A stretch of DNA of 64,000 bases, from the NCBI GenBank assembly GCA_965223245.1, contig CBDCVY010000013.1, positions 2,976,001 to 3,040,000 on the forward strand. Direction: 5' to 3'. This document shows, piece by piece, positions 1-9,516 of this stretch (positions are counted from its first letter, which is position 1; each line of letters begins with the position of its first letter). The translations under genes were made by a program, and so were the position numbers. A model generated the notes under the pieces. It ran no database searches and was not told the origin of the DNA. It worked only from the letters and a program-made list of their open reading frames with translations. This DNA comes from CBDCVY01 sp965223245 (GTDB lineage: Bacteria; Nitrospinota; Nitrospinia; Nitrospinales; Nitrospinaceae).

Positions 1-363
1 TTCCAGCATTTTACAAATAAACTTTTGAGACTGATTACGAAGTAAAGCCCCAGGCAATAGTCCTGATTCCACCAAAATTTGGAAGCCATTACATATGCCC
101 AAAACTTTTCCCCCATTATTGGCATATTCCACAACAGATTTCATTATCGGGGAAAATTTGGCAATTGCCCCTGTACGCAAATAATCTCCATAAGAAAACC
201 CACCTGGAAGAATAATAAAACTATAGGACCCCATTTCCTGTTCCTTGTGCCATATATATTCTGTATTCAAACCGTAAACCTGGTTTAAAATATGAAAACA
301 ATCGTGGTCACAATTCGATCCGGGAAACACCACAATACCGCACTTGATAGTAGAAACGTCCAT
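1..363 (-). CDS. purQ: Phosphoribosylformylglycinamidine synthase subunit PurQ (C-terminal part beyond window)
   Basis: Glutaminase subunit of FGAM synthase, which releases ammonia from glutamine for step 4 of de novo purine synthesis in the cytoplasm. Reading from the ATG at 363 towards position 1, the frame is open to the window edge. It shows the PurQ N-terminus (VVFPGSNCDHD, residues 11-21), the LPGGFSYGDYLR block (52-63) and the nucleophile motif GICNGFQ with Cys91. The glutaminase His/Glu pair would lie beyond the edge. It starts 6 bp after the purS stop, so the two are cotranscribed. About 121 residues are visible of the usual 220-230. The identity is secure from motifs and context. 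Confidence 0.96.
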   Translation of the reverse strand, partial: MDVSTIKCGIVVFPGSNCDHDCFHILNQVYGLNTEYIWHKEQEMGSYSFIILPGGFSYGDYLRTGAIAKFSPIMKSVVEYANNGGKVLGICNGFQILVESGLLPGALLRNQSQKFICKMLE

Positions 364-369
364 AAAACC

Positions 370-618
370 TCAGTCTGCCGTTTCTAAAGTAAATTTGTAG
401 GATTCAATGACGGTGTTAGCTAATAATTTTTCACACATTTCTTTTATTCGGTTTTGGGCTTCGTTTTCAGAAACTCCCTGAAGACGTACCTCCATATATT
501 TACCTAAGTGAACCTCTTGGACTTCTGAAAATCCCAAATCCTGGAGGGCGTGGTGAACGGCTTTGCCTTGAGGATCTAATACCCCATTTTTTAAAGTTAC
601 GTGGATTTTTGCTAACAT
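370..618 (-). CDS. purS: Phosphoribosylformylglycinamidine synthase subunit PurS
   Basis: Small structural subunit of the three-part PurS/PurQ/PurL FGAM synthase, which bridges the glutaminase and synthetase. At 82 residues it has the family's usual size. It has the typical start (AKIHVTLKNGVLDPQG) and the GKAVHHALQDLGF segment of the ferredoxin-like PurS fold. It is followed after 6 bp by purQ on the same strand. PurL is not in the window, but the presence of PurS implies the small-PurL type. Its upstream region is divergent to the aldolase/dehydrogenase gene at 791. Confidence 0.96.
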   Translation of the reverse strand: MLAKIHVTLKNGVLDPQGKAVHHALQDLGFSEVQEVHLGKYMEVRLQGVSENEAQNRIKEMCEKLLANTVIESYKFTLETAD

Positions 619-790
619 GGATGATTTTAAAAAAGAATTTTATGTGGGATCCAATTTCTTCCGGTCCAAATTTAGCATAGAATTCTTAACAAATCATCCA
701 GGTTTTCAATTCTAATTCGCAAGATTATGATAACCTTTATCAATTGTTTGTTTTCTTTAGAATTCTAAACCATTTTCATAGAAAAAAATT

Positions 791-2845
791 ATGCAAAATC
801 GTTGGAATGACTCTGAGGCGAAAGCCGCCATCAAAAAATATTCGGACTTTTCAGAAGACATTGCCCTGCGAGTTTATACTTCCAGGCTAATTGGTGTAGA
901 CCCTGCTTTAGTATTGCATGGCGGCGGGAACACCTCAGTTAAATCGGTTGCCAAAAATCGGATAGGGGAAGATACCAACGTCCTATTTGTTAAAGGAAGC
1001 GGTTGGGATTTAGATACTATTGAACCTCCCGGTTTACCAGGTGTTCAGCTAGATTATCTTCAAAAGTTACGAAACTTATCTCATTTAAGTGATGAAGATA
1101 TGGTTAACGAACAAAGAACTCATTTATTAGATGCATCCTCTCCTAATCCATCGGTTGAAACCTTATTACATGCTTTTTTACCTCACAAGTTTGTGGACCA
1201 TTCCCATGCAGATGCAATTTTGGTAATAGCAAATCAACCCAATGCTGAATCTATATGCAAAGAAATTTATAAGGATGAATTAGGGGTTGTCCCTTATATC
1301 ATGCCCGGATTTGATTTAGCAAAAGCTGCAGCGGAAGCTTACGAAAAAAATCCAAAGGTTAAAGGATTAGTGCTTATCAACCATGGTTTATTTACTTTCG
1401 CAGAATCAGCTAAAACCAGTTACGACTATCACATCGATGCTGTAACTCAGGCTGAATCTTATATTTCTCAACACACCAGAAAAAAATTAACTATCCGGCA
1501 AACCCCACCCAAACAAGCCAAAGAAATTTTGAATTCTATTGCACCAATTCTCCGCGGTCTCTATTTTGAAAAATCTCAGATGAATTGGCTGGTTCACCAC
1601 CGAGAATGCGATAAAGCCTTACAATTTGCATCGTCTCAGGAATGTTTAGAATGGACTCAAATAGGAACTGCCACTCCGGACCATGTAATTCGAACCAAAC
1701 AAAAACCCCTAATTTTAAATCTTAAAAACCTCGAAGATGAAAATGCCTTAAGGCATGAAATCACCCAAGCCTTAAATCAATTTATGCAATCTTACCATCA
1801 GTATTTCATTTCCAATAAAGAGCAAAAAGCGGTTGAAAAAAAAGAGTTGGATCAGTTGCCTCGGATTATTTTAGTTTCAGGATTAGGCCTAATCACCATG
1901 GGAAAAACTCCAAAGGAAACAAATATTGCCGCAGATATTTACCAACACACAATTGAGATCATTCAGGATGCTTTTAGCGTTGGGTCCTACCAACCCCTAA
2001 AGGACCATGATTTATTTGATATGGAATATTGGTCCTTAGAACAGGCTAAGCTCGGGAAATCATCTCCTTCTTTGTTGCAAGGTAAAGTTGTTTATATTAC
2101 AGGGGCCGCTTCGGGAATCGGGCTTGCCACAGCTAAACTGTTTGCAGAAAAAGGTGCCAACCTTTTCCTGGTTGACATTAGTTCAGATCAATTACAAAAA
2201 GCCGCAGAACAAATTAAAAAAGAATGTAAAACAGAGGTAGAAACCTCAAGCTTGGACGTTACCGACGAGAAAGCGGTTTCAGAATCCTTTAAGCAGATTG
2301 TCCAAAAGTTTGGTGGCTTAGATTTCTTAATTTCCAATGCAGGCAACGCAGTTCAAGGATCGATTGCAGAAATTGATAGAGCAGCACTACGCAAAAGCTT
2401 TGAGTTGAACTTTTTTTCTCACCATCATTTAGCAGCGCAAGCTGTCAAGATATTCTTAAAACAACAAACCGGCGGCACCCTTTTATTCAATGCTTCAAAA
2501 GCTGCTTTTAATCCGGGAAAATTTTTTGGCCCCTACGCACTTCCAAAAGCAGGTGTTGTAGCTCTTACCAAACAATTCGCTTTAGATTATGGAGATCAAG
2601 GAATTCGAGCCAATGCCATTAATGCAGATAGAATTCGAACAGGACTATTTACTAAAGATTTTATTGAAGAAAGAGCCTCTGCACGGGGATTGAAACCAGA
2701 AGAATATTTCAAAGACAATTTACTTCGCCAAGAAGTTTTAGATAAAGATGTGGCACAAGCATTTTTACATTTAGCGCTATCTGAAAAAACAACAGGTTGT
2801 GTATTTTCGGTGGACGGTGGGAATATTGCTGCAAGTCCCAGGTAA
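791..2845 (+). CDS. Bifunctional class II aldolase / short-chain dehydrogenase
   Basis: Two-domain fusion of 684 residues. The N-terminal half (about 20-400) is a class II (RhaD/fuculose-type) aldolase domain with LHGGGNTSVK near residue 42 and metal-binding histidines in DHSHADAI and INHGLF. The C-terminal part (about 430-680) is a short-chain dehydrogenase with TGAASGIG (NAD(P)-binding), NAG, a catalytic Ser in LLFNASK and the YALPK active site. The family includes rhamnulose-1-phosphate aldolase/lactaldehyde dehydrogenase fusions. The substrate is not shown here, since no sugar transporter, kinase or isomerase lies nearby. It is a single-gene unit, and its stop is 15 bp from the convergent RND gene. 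Confidence 0.9.
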   Translation: MQNRWNDSEAKAAIKKYSDFSEDIALRVYTSRLIGVDPALVLHGGGNTSVKSVAKNRIGEDTNVLFVKGSGWDLDTIEPPGLPGVQLDYLQKLRNLSHLSDEDMVNEQRTHLLDASSPNPSVETLLHAFLPHKFVDHSHADAILVIANQPNAESICKEIYKDELGVVPYIMPGFDLAKAAAEAYEKNPKVKGLVLINHGLFTFAESAKTSYDYHIDAVTQAESYISQHTRKKLTIRQTPPKQAKEILNSIAPILRGLYFEKSQMNWLVHHRECDKALQFASSQECLEWTQIGTATPDHVIRTKQKPLILNLKNLEDENALRHEITQALNQFMQSYHQYFISNKEQKAVEKKELDQLPRIILVSGLGLITMGKTPKETNIAADIYQHTIEIIQDAFSVGSYQPLKDHDLFDMEYWSLEQAKLGKSSPSLLQGKVVYITGAASGIGLATAKLFAEKGANLFLVDISSDQLQKAAEQIKKECKTEVETSSLDVTDEKAVSESFKQIVQKFGGLDFLISNAGNAVQGSIAEIDRAALRKSFELNFFSHHHLAAQAVKIFLKQQTGGTLLFNASKAAFNPGKFFGPYALPKAGVVALTKQFALDYGDQGIRANAINADRIRTGLFTKDFIEERASARGLKPEEYFKDNLLRQEVLDKDVAQAFLHLALSEKTTGCVFSVDGGNIAASPR

Positions 2846-2860
2846 GAACGATTCAATCAA

Positions 2861-5602
2861 TTAGAATTGCCAACCTCGTTCCCAACCCAGTTTCATGAGA
2901 GCAGGCAATAAAGTGACTGAAGTGAACAAACAACTTCCTACCCCTAAAGTCAGTACCGCACCTAAACTGAAGACCCCCTGGTGATCTGCAATCATTAAAC
3001 TTCCGAATCCAATCATGGTAGTCAATGAAGTCAATAGTACTGCTTGACCGGTACTTTTAGAAATCACATTTGCTCCTGAGTCGATTTCTTCTTTATAGCG
3101 GTGCATGATATGAACTCCATCCACTACACCGATCCCTAAAATCAATGGCAAAATCACCAAGTTAGCTAAATTAAATTGAATATTAAATAAGTCCATTAAA
3201 CCTAAAGTGAATATTGCACCAGCAATTGAGGGTAAAAGTACTAACAAAGTCGTTTTTAATTTTCTAAATGTTATTAAAAGATAAATAAAAATAACCGAAA
3301 ATGCATAAATGCCACTTCGAATATATCCTTCTATCATTAATCGACTTGAATTATACATATGTACTGCATTGCCTGTGACATTGGGATCAATTAGTTGCAT
3401 TTCATTTAAAAAACGCTCCATGGATTCACGTTCCCAAATATTTATCTTTGGATATATCAACAAAAGATATTTACCCGTTTTGCTAATGAAGCGTGACTTT
3501 AAATCCTGTGGAAATTCATCAATTTTTACCGGGGTAGGGTTGGAAGATTTTTTCAAATCACCCATTTTAGTTCTATAATCATTAAACAGATGTTTTGAAA
3601 AGTTTTGAAGTTTTGAGTTTGCAACAGCAGGTTCCACTTCACTAAGTGTTTGTTGCAAAGTTTTCAATTTTTGAGAAGCCTCAAACACTTCATCAGAATG
3701 GCTTTCTTTTTCTTTTTTGCGCAATTTAAACCGTAGTTTTTTTAGGGTCGCATTAAGCCGTTTCAATGAAAACACTTCGTCATTTGAATTCACATTCAAA
3801 TCTTCAATTTGCGGTGCAATCTCGGCTATCTTTTTTACTTTTTCCTCTTGTTTGTCAGGAAGAGCCGTCAATATGGTTTCCACTCTACCCACTGTAGGAC
3901 TTCTTTGGAGTTTCTGAAATTTTCCCTTCGCTTCTTCAAGAGAAGAGGCAATCATCGCAGCATTCCAAGAAGCCCTTTTTGCATTTTTTATGATTTTCAT
4001 TTCATAATCTACTGCTTCAATTCCTTTGGCTTGCATGTGAAGCAAATTGTAATCAAATCGAATATCTTTTGAAACCCAGCTCGCCCAAAATAAAAGTAAT
4101 AATGTAGTTAAGATGATTAGTCCGTAACGGGAAAACCATTTCTCAAATAACATTTCTTTTTCATATATTTTTTGTACGGGTTGATAAACAGGATTACCCC
4201 AACGTTCATGCAAAACAATCAAGGCCGGGAGCACAATAATCATCCCTACAAAACAAATCATAATCCCACCAAAAGCAATAATTCCCAACTCAATGATCCC
4301 TACAAAATTAGTAAAAGCCATGGCTCCAAATGCGATGGCAGTTGTTACCGCTCCAGCCAGATTACCTACTCCTGTTTTTTGCAATGTGTTACTCAAAGCT
4401 TCAGAAACTTTTTGACCCAGTTGCCTTTCCTCTCGGTAGCGACAAAGTATATGTATTCCAAAATCAATTCCTAATCCTATGAGGATGGTTGTAAATACTA
4501 CTGATATTATATTTAGGTGACCCACTATAAGGGTTGTGTATCCCAAAGCAATTGCAATACAAATTAACAGTGTAATAACTGCTAGAAGAGGCTGAACCAA
4601 ACCTCTATAAAATCCAATAAATAATAGGGCCACTCCTATTAATGCGTATAGGGAAGCCCGTTTGGCATCCCTATGAGTGGTAAACATTTCATCTGAGGCA
4701 ATGACTTCCCCTCCTGTCAATCCCACACGGATTTCTGAAAAATTCTTTTTTGTATCATTTATGATTTCTCGGATACCATCAATGGCCTGTTTAGCACCGG
4801 CAAAATCCCCAGAGGTTTCTTTAGGATTAAGCAAAATAAATAACAATTTCTGGTCATCGGAGACTAAATAGCCTTGCGATTCTAAGTCATCTGCTTTTAT
4901 TGAAAATAGTTCTCCCCAAGGAGATTTATAAGCTTCTTCCCCTTTTAATTGATTATTCATTTGATTTAATAAATTAATTAGAAGACTTAAATCTTCTTCA
5001 TTCTCCTCAGAGCTTTCATCCTCAGACCCTAAAAAATCTGTCATCAAAGTATCGACAACTCCGACACTAATTTCTTCATTTATACTTTGGAGAAGGGTAT
5101 TTAAACCAGGGGATTCATTCAATTTAAATAGAAATTCTTCATGGTCAATCAGGTTTTTCCTTAATTGACCCAATTCTTCTTGAGTTAAATAAAGGAGAGA
5201 CTTGCTTTTAAAGTAATCTGTATCGACTTTAAAATAAATTTGTGAGAAGATTTCTTGTTTTTTATTAAGCTGCACAACTAATTTTTCAGCGAAGTCTTTC
5301 ATAACTTCCTGTTTTGAACCTTCAATCACAACAATCATTCCGTCAAAATCTTTAAATTCCTTTCGATACTTTTTATATAGAACATGAAAAGGCAAATCTT
5401 GGGCTATTAAATCTTTTCGGCTGGTTTTGAATTTAAGATGCTGGGTGGTAAACCAAAGACAAAACCCAGCGAAGAGTAGGGAAACCAAAAGAATGCTTAA
5501 GGGGTGCAAATAAACCCACTGTTCTAGCTTTTTAAATGCTTTTGTTAGCGGGTTTGGGTTTTTATCAAGCTTTTGAGATAGACCTGGTTTCGAATTTTTC
5601 AT
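2861..5602 (-). CDS. RND/MMPL-family exporter (HpnN-like)
   Basis: Inner-membrane protein of 913 residues with the RND repeat plan. It has one membrane helix near 35-55, a large periplasmic loop, a helix bundle (about 315-480), a second single helix near 490-515, a second loop and a final bundle (about 755-905). The charged helices typical of proton-driven MMPL/HpnN exporters are present as LGIDFGIHI and VVDGVHIMHRYKEE. The second loop holds a predicted coiled coil rich in Lys/Glu/Leu. Family members export lipids such as hopanoids, but the substrate here is unknown. It is followed upstream, on the same strand and 54 bp away, by a PagL-like outer-membrane protein, which suggests an envelope-lipid role. 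Confidence 0.85.
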   Translation of the reverse strand: MKNSKPGLSQKLDKNPNPLTKAFKKLEQWVYLHPLSILLVSLLFAGFCLWFTTQHLKFKTSRKDLIAQDLPFHVLYKKYRKEFKDFDGMIVVIEGSKQEVMKDFAEKLVVQLNKKQEIFSQIYFKVDTDYFKSKSLLYLTQEELGQLRKNLIDHEEFLFKLNESPGLNTLLQSINEEISVGVVDTLMTDFLGSEDESSEENEEDLSLLINLLNQMNNQLKGEEAYKSPWGELFSIKADDLESQGYLVSDDQKLLFILLNPKETSGDFAGAKQAIDGIREIINDTKKNFSEIRVGLTGGEVIASDEMFTTHRDAKRASLYALIGVALLFIGFYRGLVQPLLAVITLLICIAIALGYTTLIVGHLNIISVVFTTILIGLGIDFGIHILCRYREERQLGQKVSEALSNTLQKTGVGNLAGAVTTAIAFGAMAFTNFVGIIELGIIAFGGIMICFVGMIIVLPALIVLHERWGNPVYQPVQKIYEKEMLFEKWFSRYGLIILTTLLLLFWASWVSKDIRFDYNLLHMQAKGIEAVDYEMKIIKNAKRASWNAAMIASSLEEAKGKFQKLQRSPTVGRVETILTALPDKQEEKVKKIAEIAPQIEDLNVNSNDEVFSLKRLNATLKKLRFKLRKKEKESHSDEVFEASQKLKTLQQTLSEVEPAVANSKLQNFSKHLFNDYRTKMGDLKKSSNPTPVKIDEFPQDLKSRFISKTGKYLLLIYPKINIWERESMERFLNEMQLIDPNVTGNAVHMYNSSRLMIEGYIRSGIYAFSVIFIYLLITFRKLKTTLLVLLPSIAGAIFTLGLMDLFNIQFNLANLVILPLILGIGVVDGVHIMHRYKEEIDSGANVISKSTGQAVLLTSLTTMIGFGSLMIADHQGVFSLGAVLTLGVGSCLFTSVTLLPALMKLGWERGWQF

Positions 5603-5656
5603 ACCAATAAATTATAACAGGTCTAAGGAGTGGGAATTTCAGAATTTCCAAAATCT

Positions 5657-6451
5657 TTAAAAAGTAAAACCTATGGAAAACACATGCGCATTCAATCCAA
5701 TATTGGGAGACTTTATATTGGAATTCGAGAGATGCCAAAATCGATAATTAAATAAAAAGGAGTGACCTCCATCACAAAAAATTTCAACACCAGCACCCGT
5801 TTGTAAAATAAATTCAAATGCTGTACTAATTTCACGGGCAGCCTCATGCCAGTCTCCCACCGAAAAACCGGCACCTGCAAAAACATAGGGCGCCCACTTT
5901 CTTTGAGGGTTTATGAACTTATATTCTAATTGAATGGGAGTGAACCCAAACAAAAAGTTAGGAGCATTATCTGTTTTCACGCCGTTTCTATCAGGGTCAG
6001 TGATTGAAATTGCCGTTCCAAAGTCAATAACCCAAAATAAAGCTCCCTGAAAAAAAGATCTACCAATCAAACCCGTTAAATTATATTTAAAAAATGGGAA
6101 AAAATAAACGAAATCTACATTTGTCCGATCATTCACATCAAAGTTCACAGGCGGGAGATCAAAAGTATAACCATAACCCAATTGAATCCCAAATTCTTTG
6201 GTTCCCTTTGCAAACCGAGAATTTGCTGAGGGGGGCAACGTATTTTCTTTATCTAATGATGCCTGACTTTGAGAAGAAATGTTTTCAGTCAAGAATTGTT
6301 TTTCGGTTAGATCCTTTGCAGAAAACCCACTAAAAGATTTCGGATATTTCCAGTCCGCTTCTTGCAGAACTTCAGCAAAGGATGGATTCCACCCAACTGT
6401 GATAATTAAAACAACTAAATAAATTAAAGGGTTTAAAGGAAACATAACCAT
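5657..6451 (-). CDS. PagL-like acyloxyacyl hydrolase family outer-membrane protein
   Basis: Predicted outer-membrane beta-barrel of 264 residues. An N-terminal hydrophobic signal (about 8-27, ending SFA-E) precedes a polar linker and a C-terminal barrel ending in phenylalanine (FSIGFTF). Near the C-terminus FWHLSNSN-KSPNIGLNAH resembles the lipid A 3-O-deacylase (PagL) catalytic region, with His and Ser in the H-x-S spacing. The third catalytic residue, normally Glu fourteen positions after the His, is Asn here. It may therefore be inactive or differently acting. It lies directly upstream of the RND exporter. Family assignment is moderate; the activity is uncertain. Confidence 0.65.
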   Translation of the reverse strand: MVMFPLNPLIYLVVLIITVGWNPSFAEVLQEADWKYPKSFSGFSAKDLTEKQFLTENISSQSQASLDKENTLPPSANSRFAKGTKEFGIQLGYGYTFDLPPVNFDVNDRTNVDFVYFFPFFKYNLTGLIGRSFFQGALFWVIDFGTAISITDPDRNGVKTDNAPNFLFGFTPIQLEYKFINPQRKWAPYVFAGAGFSVGDWHEAAREISTAFEFILQTGAGVEIFCDGGHSFLFNYRFWHLSNSNIKSPNIGLNAHVFSIGFTF

Positions 6452-6910
6452 TTAGAAGAAATTTTAAAATGGTGAATTTTACCACAAATCAAATTTACAT
6501 TATTGATTCATTAGGTAAATGAGTCGAAATTTTTTTTAAAACCCTACAAAAATTATTTAAAAAATTTTTTACCCGCCTAAAAAAAGTATTCAATACTACG
6601 CTTCAAAAACCTATTATATTTGTCAACCTAAAGAGAGGGTGTTAGAATTTGGAGCCGTTGTTGGATTCGGGAAAAAATTTTATAAACCTTTGTTCTTAGC
6701 TTTGAGCGGTAAAATTTTCTGACCCATGGTCTCAAAAAAATAAATGCCATAACTAATTGATTTATTTACAGAGATTCACTTTCCACACTTTCGCAAAATG
6801 AAACCTTTTTTATTTTTAAGCATCTCAAATAAGCTCTCTAAATTTTTAGGTTGGGCTGAGATTGAAGGCAATCCAAATTTTTCAAAACCTTTAAGAAACG
6901 GGCCCTACCG
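6452..6910. other. 459-bp intergenic region between divergent PagL-like and sigma-factor genes
   Basis: Very AT-rich spacer carrying the divergent 5' regions of the outer-membrane gene and the sigma/anti-sigma operon. I find no ORF with a credible ribosome site. A short frame beginning GTG near 6639 has no properly spaced Shine-Dalgarno. Runs of A and T around 6530-6570 can form an imperfect AT stem. No recognisable ECF-type promoter (GGAACTT/TCTGA) could be pinned down by eye. Confidence 0.5.
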
Positions 6911-7531
6911 ATGAGTTCACAGGCTGAAAAGGAACAAGACGAAATACTTGTTCGTGATATGAAAGCCGGGAAAATGGAGGCTTTTGATAAAATTGTCGAG
7001 CTTTACCAACGCAAAATATATGCATTAGCATTTAATATGACGCGCAACCAAATGGACGCTCAAGATGTTGCTCAAGACGTATTACTGAGCATTTATAAGA
7101 AAATTCATACTTTCCAAGGAAAATCAGCCTTTTCAAGCTGGGTTTATCGTATTACTCTAAATGCTACATATATGAAATTAAGAAACAAAAAAAAGGAGCA
7201 GCATATTTCTTTAGATGAAATGCTCCCCTCATTTAACAATAGTGGATATCAAGTTGAAAAAATTACAGATTGGTCCGAGAATACAGAGTCTCTTTTATTC
7301 ACAAACGAGATGAAGAGTAATATTGGTAAAGCTGTGGATCAATTACCCGAAAAGGAAAAAGTAGTATTTATTTTGCGGGATGTTGAAGGGTTTTCGACAG
7401 AAAAAGTCAGCGAGATTTTAGATTTAACTATTCCTGCAGTGAAATCCAGATTACACCGTGCGAGGTTATTTTTGAGAAAAAAGCTTTCAAATTATTTTGA
7501 TGAGTATTCTGTCCAAGGAGGAAAGCAATGA
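6911..7531 (+). CDS. ECF-type RNA polymerase sigma factor (RpoE-like)
   Basis: Alternative sigma factor of 206 residues that directs RNA polymerase to stress or envelope promoters. Region 2 (about 22-95) contains the DAQDVAQDVLLSIYKKIHTF and FSSWVYRITLNATY blocks typical of ECF sigma-70. Region 4 (about 140-195) contains LPEKEKVVFILRDVEGFSTEKV and the helix-turn-helix IPAVKSRLHRARLFLR. Its last codons overlap the anti-sigma gene start by 4 bp (ATGA), so the two are translationally coupled. ECF operons often autoregulate, but no promoter match was found to confirm that. Confidence 0.93.
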   Translation: MSSQAEKEQDEILVRDMKAGKMEAFDKIVELYQRKIYALAFNMTRNQMDAQDVAQDVLLSIYKKIHTFQGKSAFSSWVYRITLNATYMKLRNKKKEQHISLDEMLPSFNNSGYQVEKITDWSENTESLLFTNEMKSNIGKAVDQLPEKEKVVFILRDVEGFSTEKVSEILDLTIPAVKSRLHRARLFLRKKLSNYFDEYSVQGGKQ

Positions 7532-7770
7532 TCTGCTGTAAAGAATGTTTAGATTTATTGTTCGATTATCTTGAAGGAAACTTGGACCCTGAAACTTTAT
7601 CTTCATTAGAAGAGCATTTCCAAGATTGCCCTCCTTGCATCAGCTTTTTAAAGACCTACAAGAAAACCACCGTGGTATGCAGAGAAACCTTAGGTAAAAA
7701 CGATATTCCTGATATTGTTCAAACAAAGTTGAAAGAATTTTTAGATCAAAACATCCAAAAAAGCGGATAA
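7528..7770 (+). CDS. Zinc-finger anti-sigma factor
   Basis: An 80-residue protein with the ZAS-type zinc motif H-x3-C-x2-C (EEHFQDCPPC, about residues 30-40) preceded by CKECLDLLFDYLEG, the usual start of anti-sigma zinc fingers. It overlaps the sigma gene by ATGA, as expected for a cognate inhibitor that binds the sigma factor. There is no membrane segment, so it should be a cytoplasmic sensor, possibly redox-responsive like RsrA-type proteins; that sensing role is inference. The extra Cys4-Cys5 pair near the N-terminus may join the metal site. Confidence 0.88.
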   Translation: MICCKECLDLLFDYLEGNLDPETLSSLEEHFQDCPPCISFLKTYKKTTVVCRETLGKNDIPDIVQTKLKEFLDQNIQKSG

Positions 7771-7929
7771 ACCCTAACTTTTATTAGACCTGCCTTTACC
7801 TACCGGAAAGATAAGTTTGACAAACATTTTAATTACTGATTAACTATATAAATCAATAGTTTTAAATTTTAAGCGGATTTTTTAATCCCTAATCCAAATC
7901 CATCTTTTTTTCTTGCTTAGGAATCCCAA

Positions 7930-8418
7930 ATGGTTGAAATGAAAGTCGAAGGATTAACCTTGGACCCTCTTACAAATATGCCGATTATTATTTTAAAAGA
8001 TTTAGCCGGCAACCGGGCCTTGCCAATTTGGGTTGGCTTTTTTGAAGCCAATGCCATCGCATTAGAAATTGAAAAAATCACAACGCCCCGTCCAATGACA
8101 CACGACCTTATGAAAAATGTCATCAATGACCTTAATGGAGAAATCAAACACATTCTAGTAAGTGAATTGCGGGATAATACTTTTTATGCTGTCATTTCGG
8201 TAATCAATGGAGGAAACACCTTAAGCATAGACTCACGTCCAAGCGATGCTATTGCATTGGCATTAAGAGCCAAAGCTCCAATTTTTGTTAATGAAGAAGT
8301 TATTGAAGCTGCCAAAAGCCTGGATATTCCTGAATCAGCAAAAAATGTTTCAGAAGAAAAAGATCAGTGGAAAAAGTGGCTTGATAACATTAAGCCTCAA
8401 GATTTTGGAAACCTTTAG
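7930..8418 (+). CDS. Bifunctional nuclease family protein (DUF151)
   Basis: A 162-residue cytoplasmic protein of the DUF151/BFN family. Hallmarks are the opening MKVEGLTLDPLTNMPIIIL, LPIWVGFFEANAIALE and SIDSRPSDAIALALR. Family members in plants and bacteria have been reported to act as DNases/RNases, but the role in most bacteria is unknown. A weak ribosome site (TTAGGA) sits 7 bp before the ATG. It stands alone between the anti-sigma operon and nadK. Confidence 0.9.
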   Translation: MVEMKVEGLTLDPLTNMPIIILKDLAGNRALPIWVGFFEANAIALEIEKITTPRPMTHDLMKNVINDLNGEIKHILVSELRDNTFYAVISVINGGNTLSIDSRPSDAIALALRAKAPIFVNEEVIEAAKSLDIPESAKNVSEEKDQWKKWLDNIKPQDFGNL

Positions 8419-8631
8419 TTTCCTTGCTCAAACCTTTCCTTTTTTCAAACCCAATAAAAATCTGCTATAACAGTTCTAGTCGTTAGATTAATGAAAAATA
8501 ATTTTGTTTTAACCTGGTAATTTGACCTCGAATTCTAATAAAATTTCTATCGTCGCATCGTTTTGGGCCATTCAATCAAGATATTGATCTAAAGTTTGTA
8601 TTTTATTTAATTTCTTATAGAAGAGAAACCT

Positions 8632-9516
8632 TTGGGACCTATAAAAAACATTGGAATTTTTTGTAAGCAAAAGCCTCGTATTAGCAATGAGGTCTTAGAA
8701 GAACTCACTCAGTGGCTTCAAAAAAAGGAACTAAAAGTTTTAATGGCCAAAGAAACAGCCGCCATTATTGGAGAAACCTCTTCTTTCAAATCCAAAGATA
8801 TTCCACCAAAGGTCCATTTGATTATTGTGTTAGGAGGGGATGGTACGCTACTAAGTGTTGCGCGATTATCCCATCCATATAATGTCCCTCTTTTAGCTGT
8901 AAACTTAGGAAGCCTGGGATTCTTAACAGAAGTATCGCTTTCAGAAATGTATCAGACTCTCGAGAGAATATTGAAAGGAGAGTCCACCATTGAAAATAGA
9001 ATGCTATTAAAAGCTTCTCTTAGTAAAAATGGTGATTCCGCTCGCGAAGATTTTGCTCTGAACGATGTTGTAATTAATAAAAGTGCCGCCCGAATAGTAA
9101 ATTTAGAAGTCCTGGTAAATTATCAATACATGACTTCTTACCGGGCAGATGGTTTGATCATTGCAACTCCAACTGGATCTACAGCTTATTCTTTGTCAGC
9201 CGGTGGCCCCATTATGCACCCAAGGATGCATGCGTTATTGTTATGCCCCATTTGTCCCTTTGCTTTAACAAATCGACCTATAGTAATTCCAGATGATTCC
9301 ACCATTCAAATTAAAATAACGACGGAGGAAGAAGTACAAGTAACGCTCGATGGCCAGGTAGGATATAAAATGTATAATGACGATATTTTAGAGGTCAAAA
9401 AAAGCCCTAATCCTGTTAGTTTAATATTAGCACCCGGAAAAAATTATTACGAAATCCTCAGAAAAAAACTGCATTGGGGAAGATTCGCGGATGAACAAAA
9501 AAACAAAAAAAACTGA
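8632..9516 (+). CDS. nadK: NAD kinase
   Basis: Phosphorylates NAD to NADP, the only source of NADP in most bacteria. It is a 294-residue protein with the diagnostic GGDGTLL motif (about residues 69-75), the LNDVVINKS block (LNE in many relatives, LND here) and the TPTGSTAYSLSAGGPI loop. The start is TTG at 8632, preceded by AGAAGAGAAA; no in-frame ATG fits the conserved N-terminus better. Its 3' end overlaps the following amidase gene by 26 bp, which implies cotranscription. Confidence 0.95.
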   Translation: MGPIKNIGIFCKQKPRISNEVLEELTQWLQKKELKVLMAKETAAIIGETSSFKSKDIPPKVHLIIVLGGDGTLLSVARLSHPYNVPLLAVNLGSLGFLTEVSLSEMYQTLERILKGESTIENRMLLKASLSKNGDSAREDFALNDVVINKSAARIVNLEVLVNYQYMTSYRADGLIIATPTGSTAYSLSAGGPIMHPRMHALLLCPICPFALTNRPIVIPDDSTIQIKITTEEEVQVTLDGQVGYKMYNDDILEVKKSPNPVSLILAPGKNYYEILRKKLHWGRFADEQKNKKN

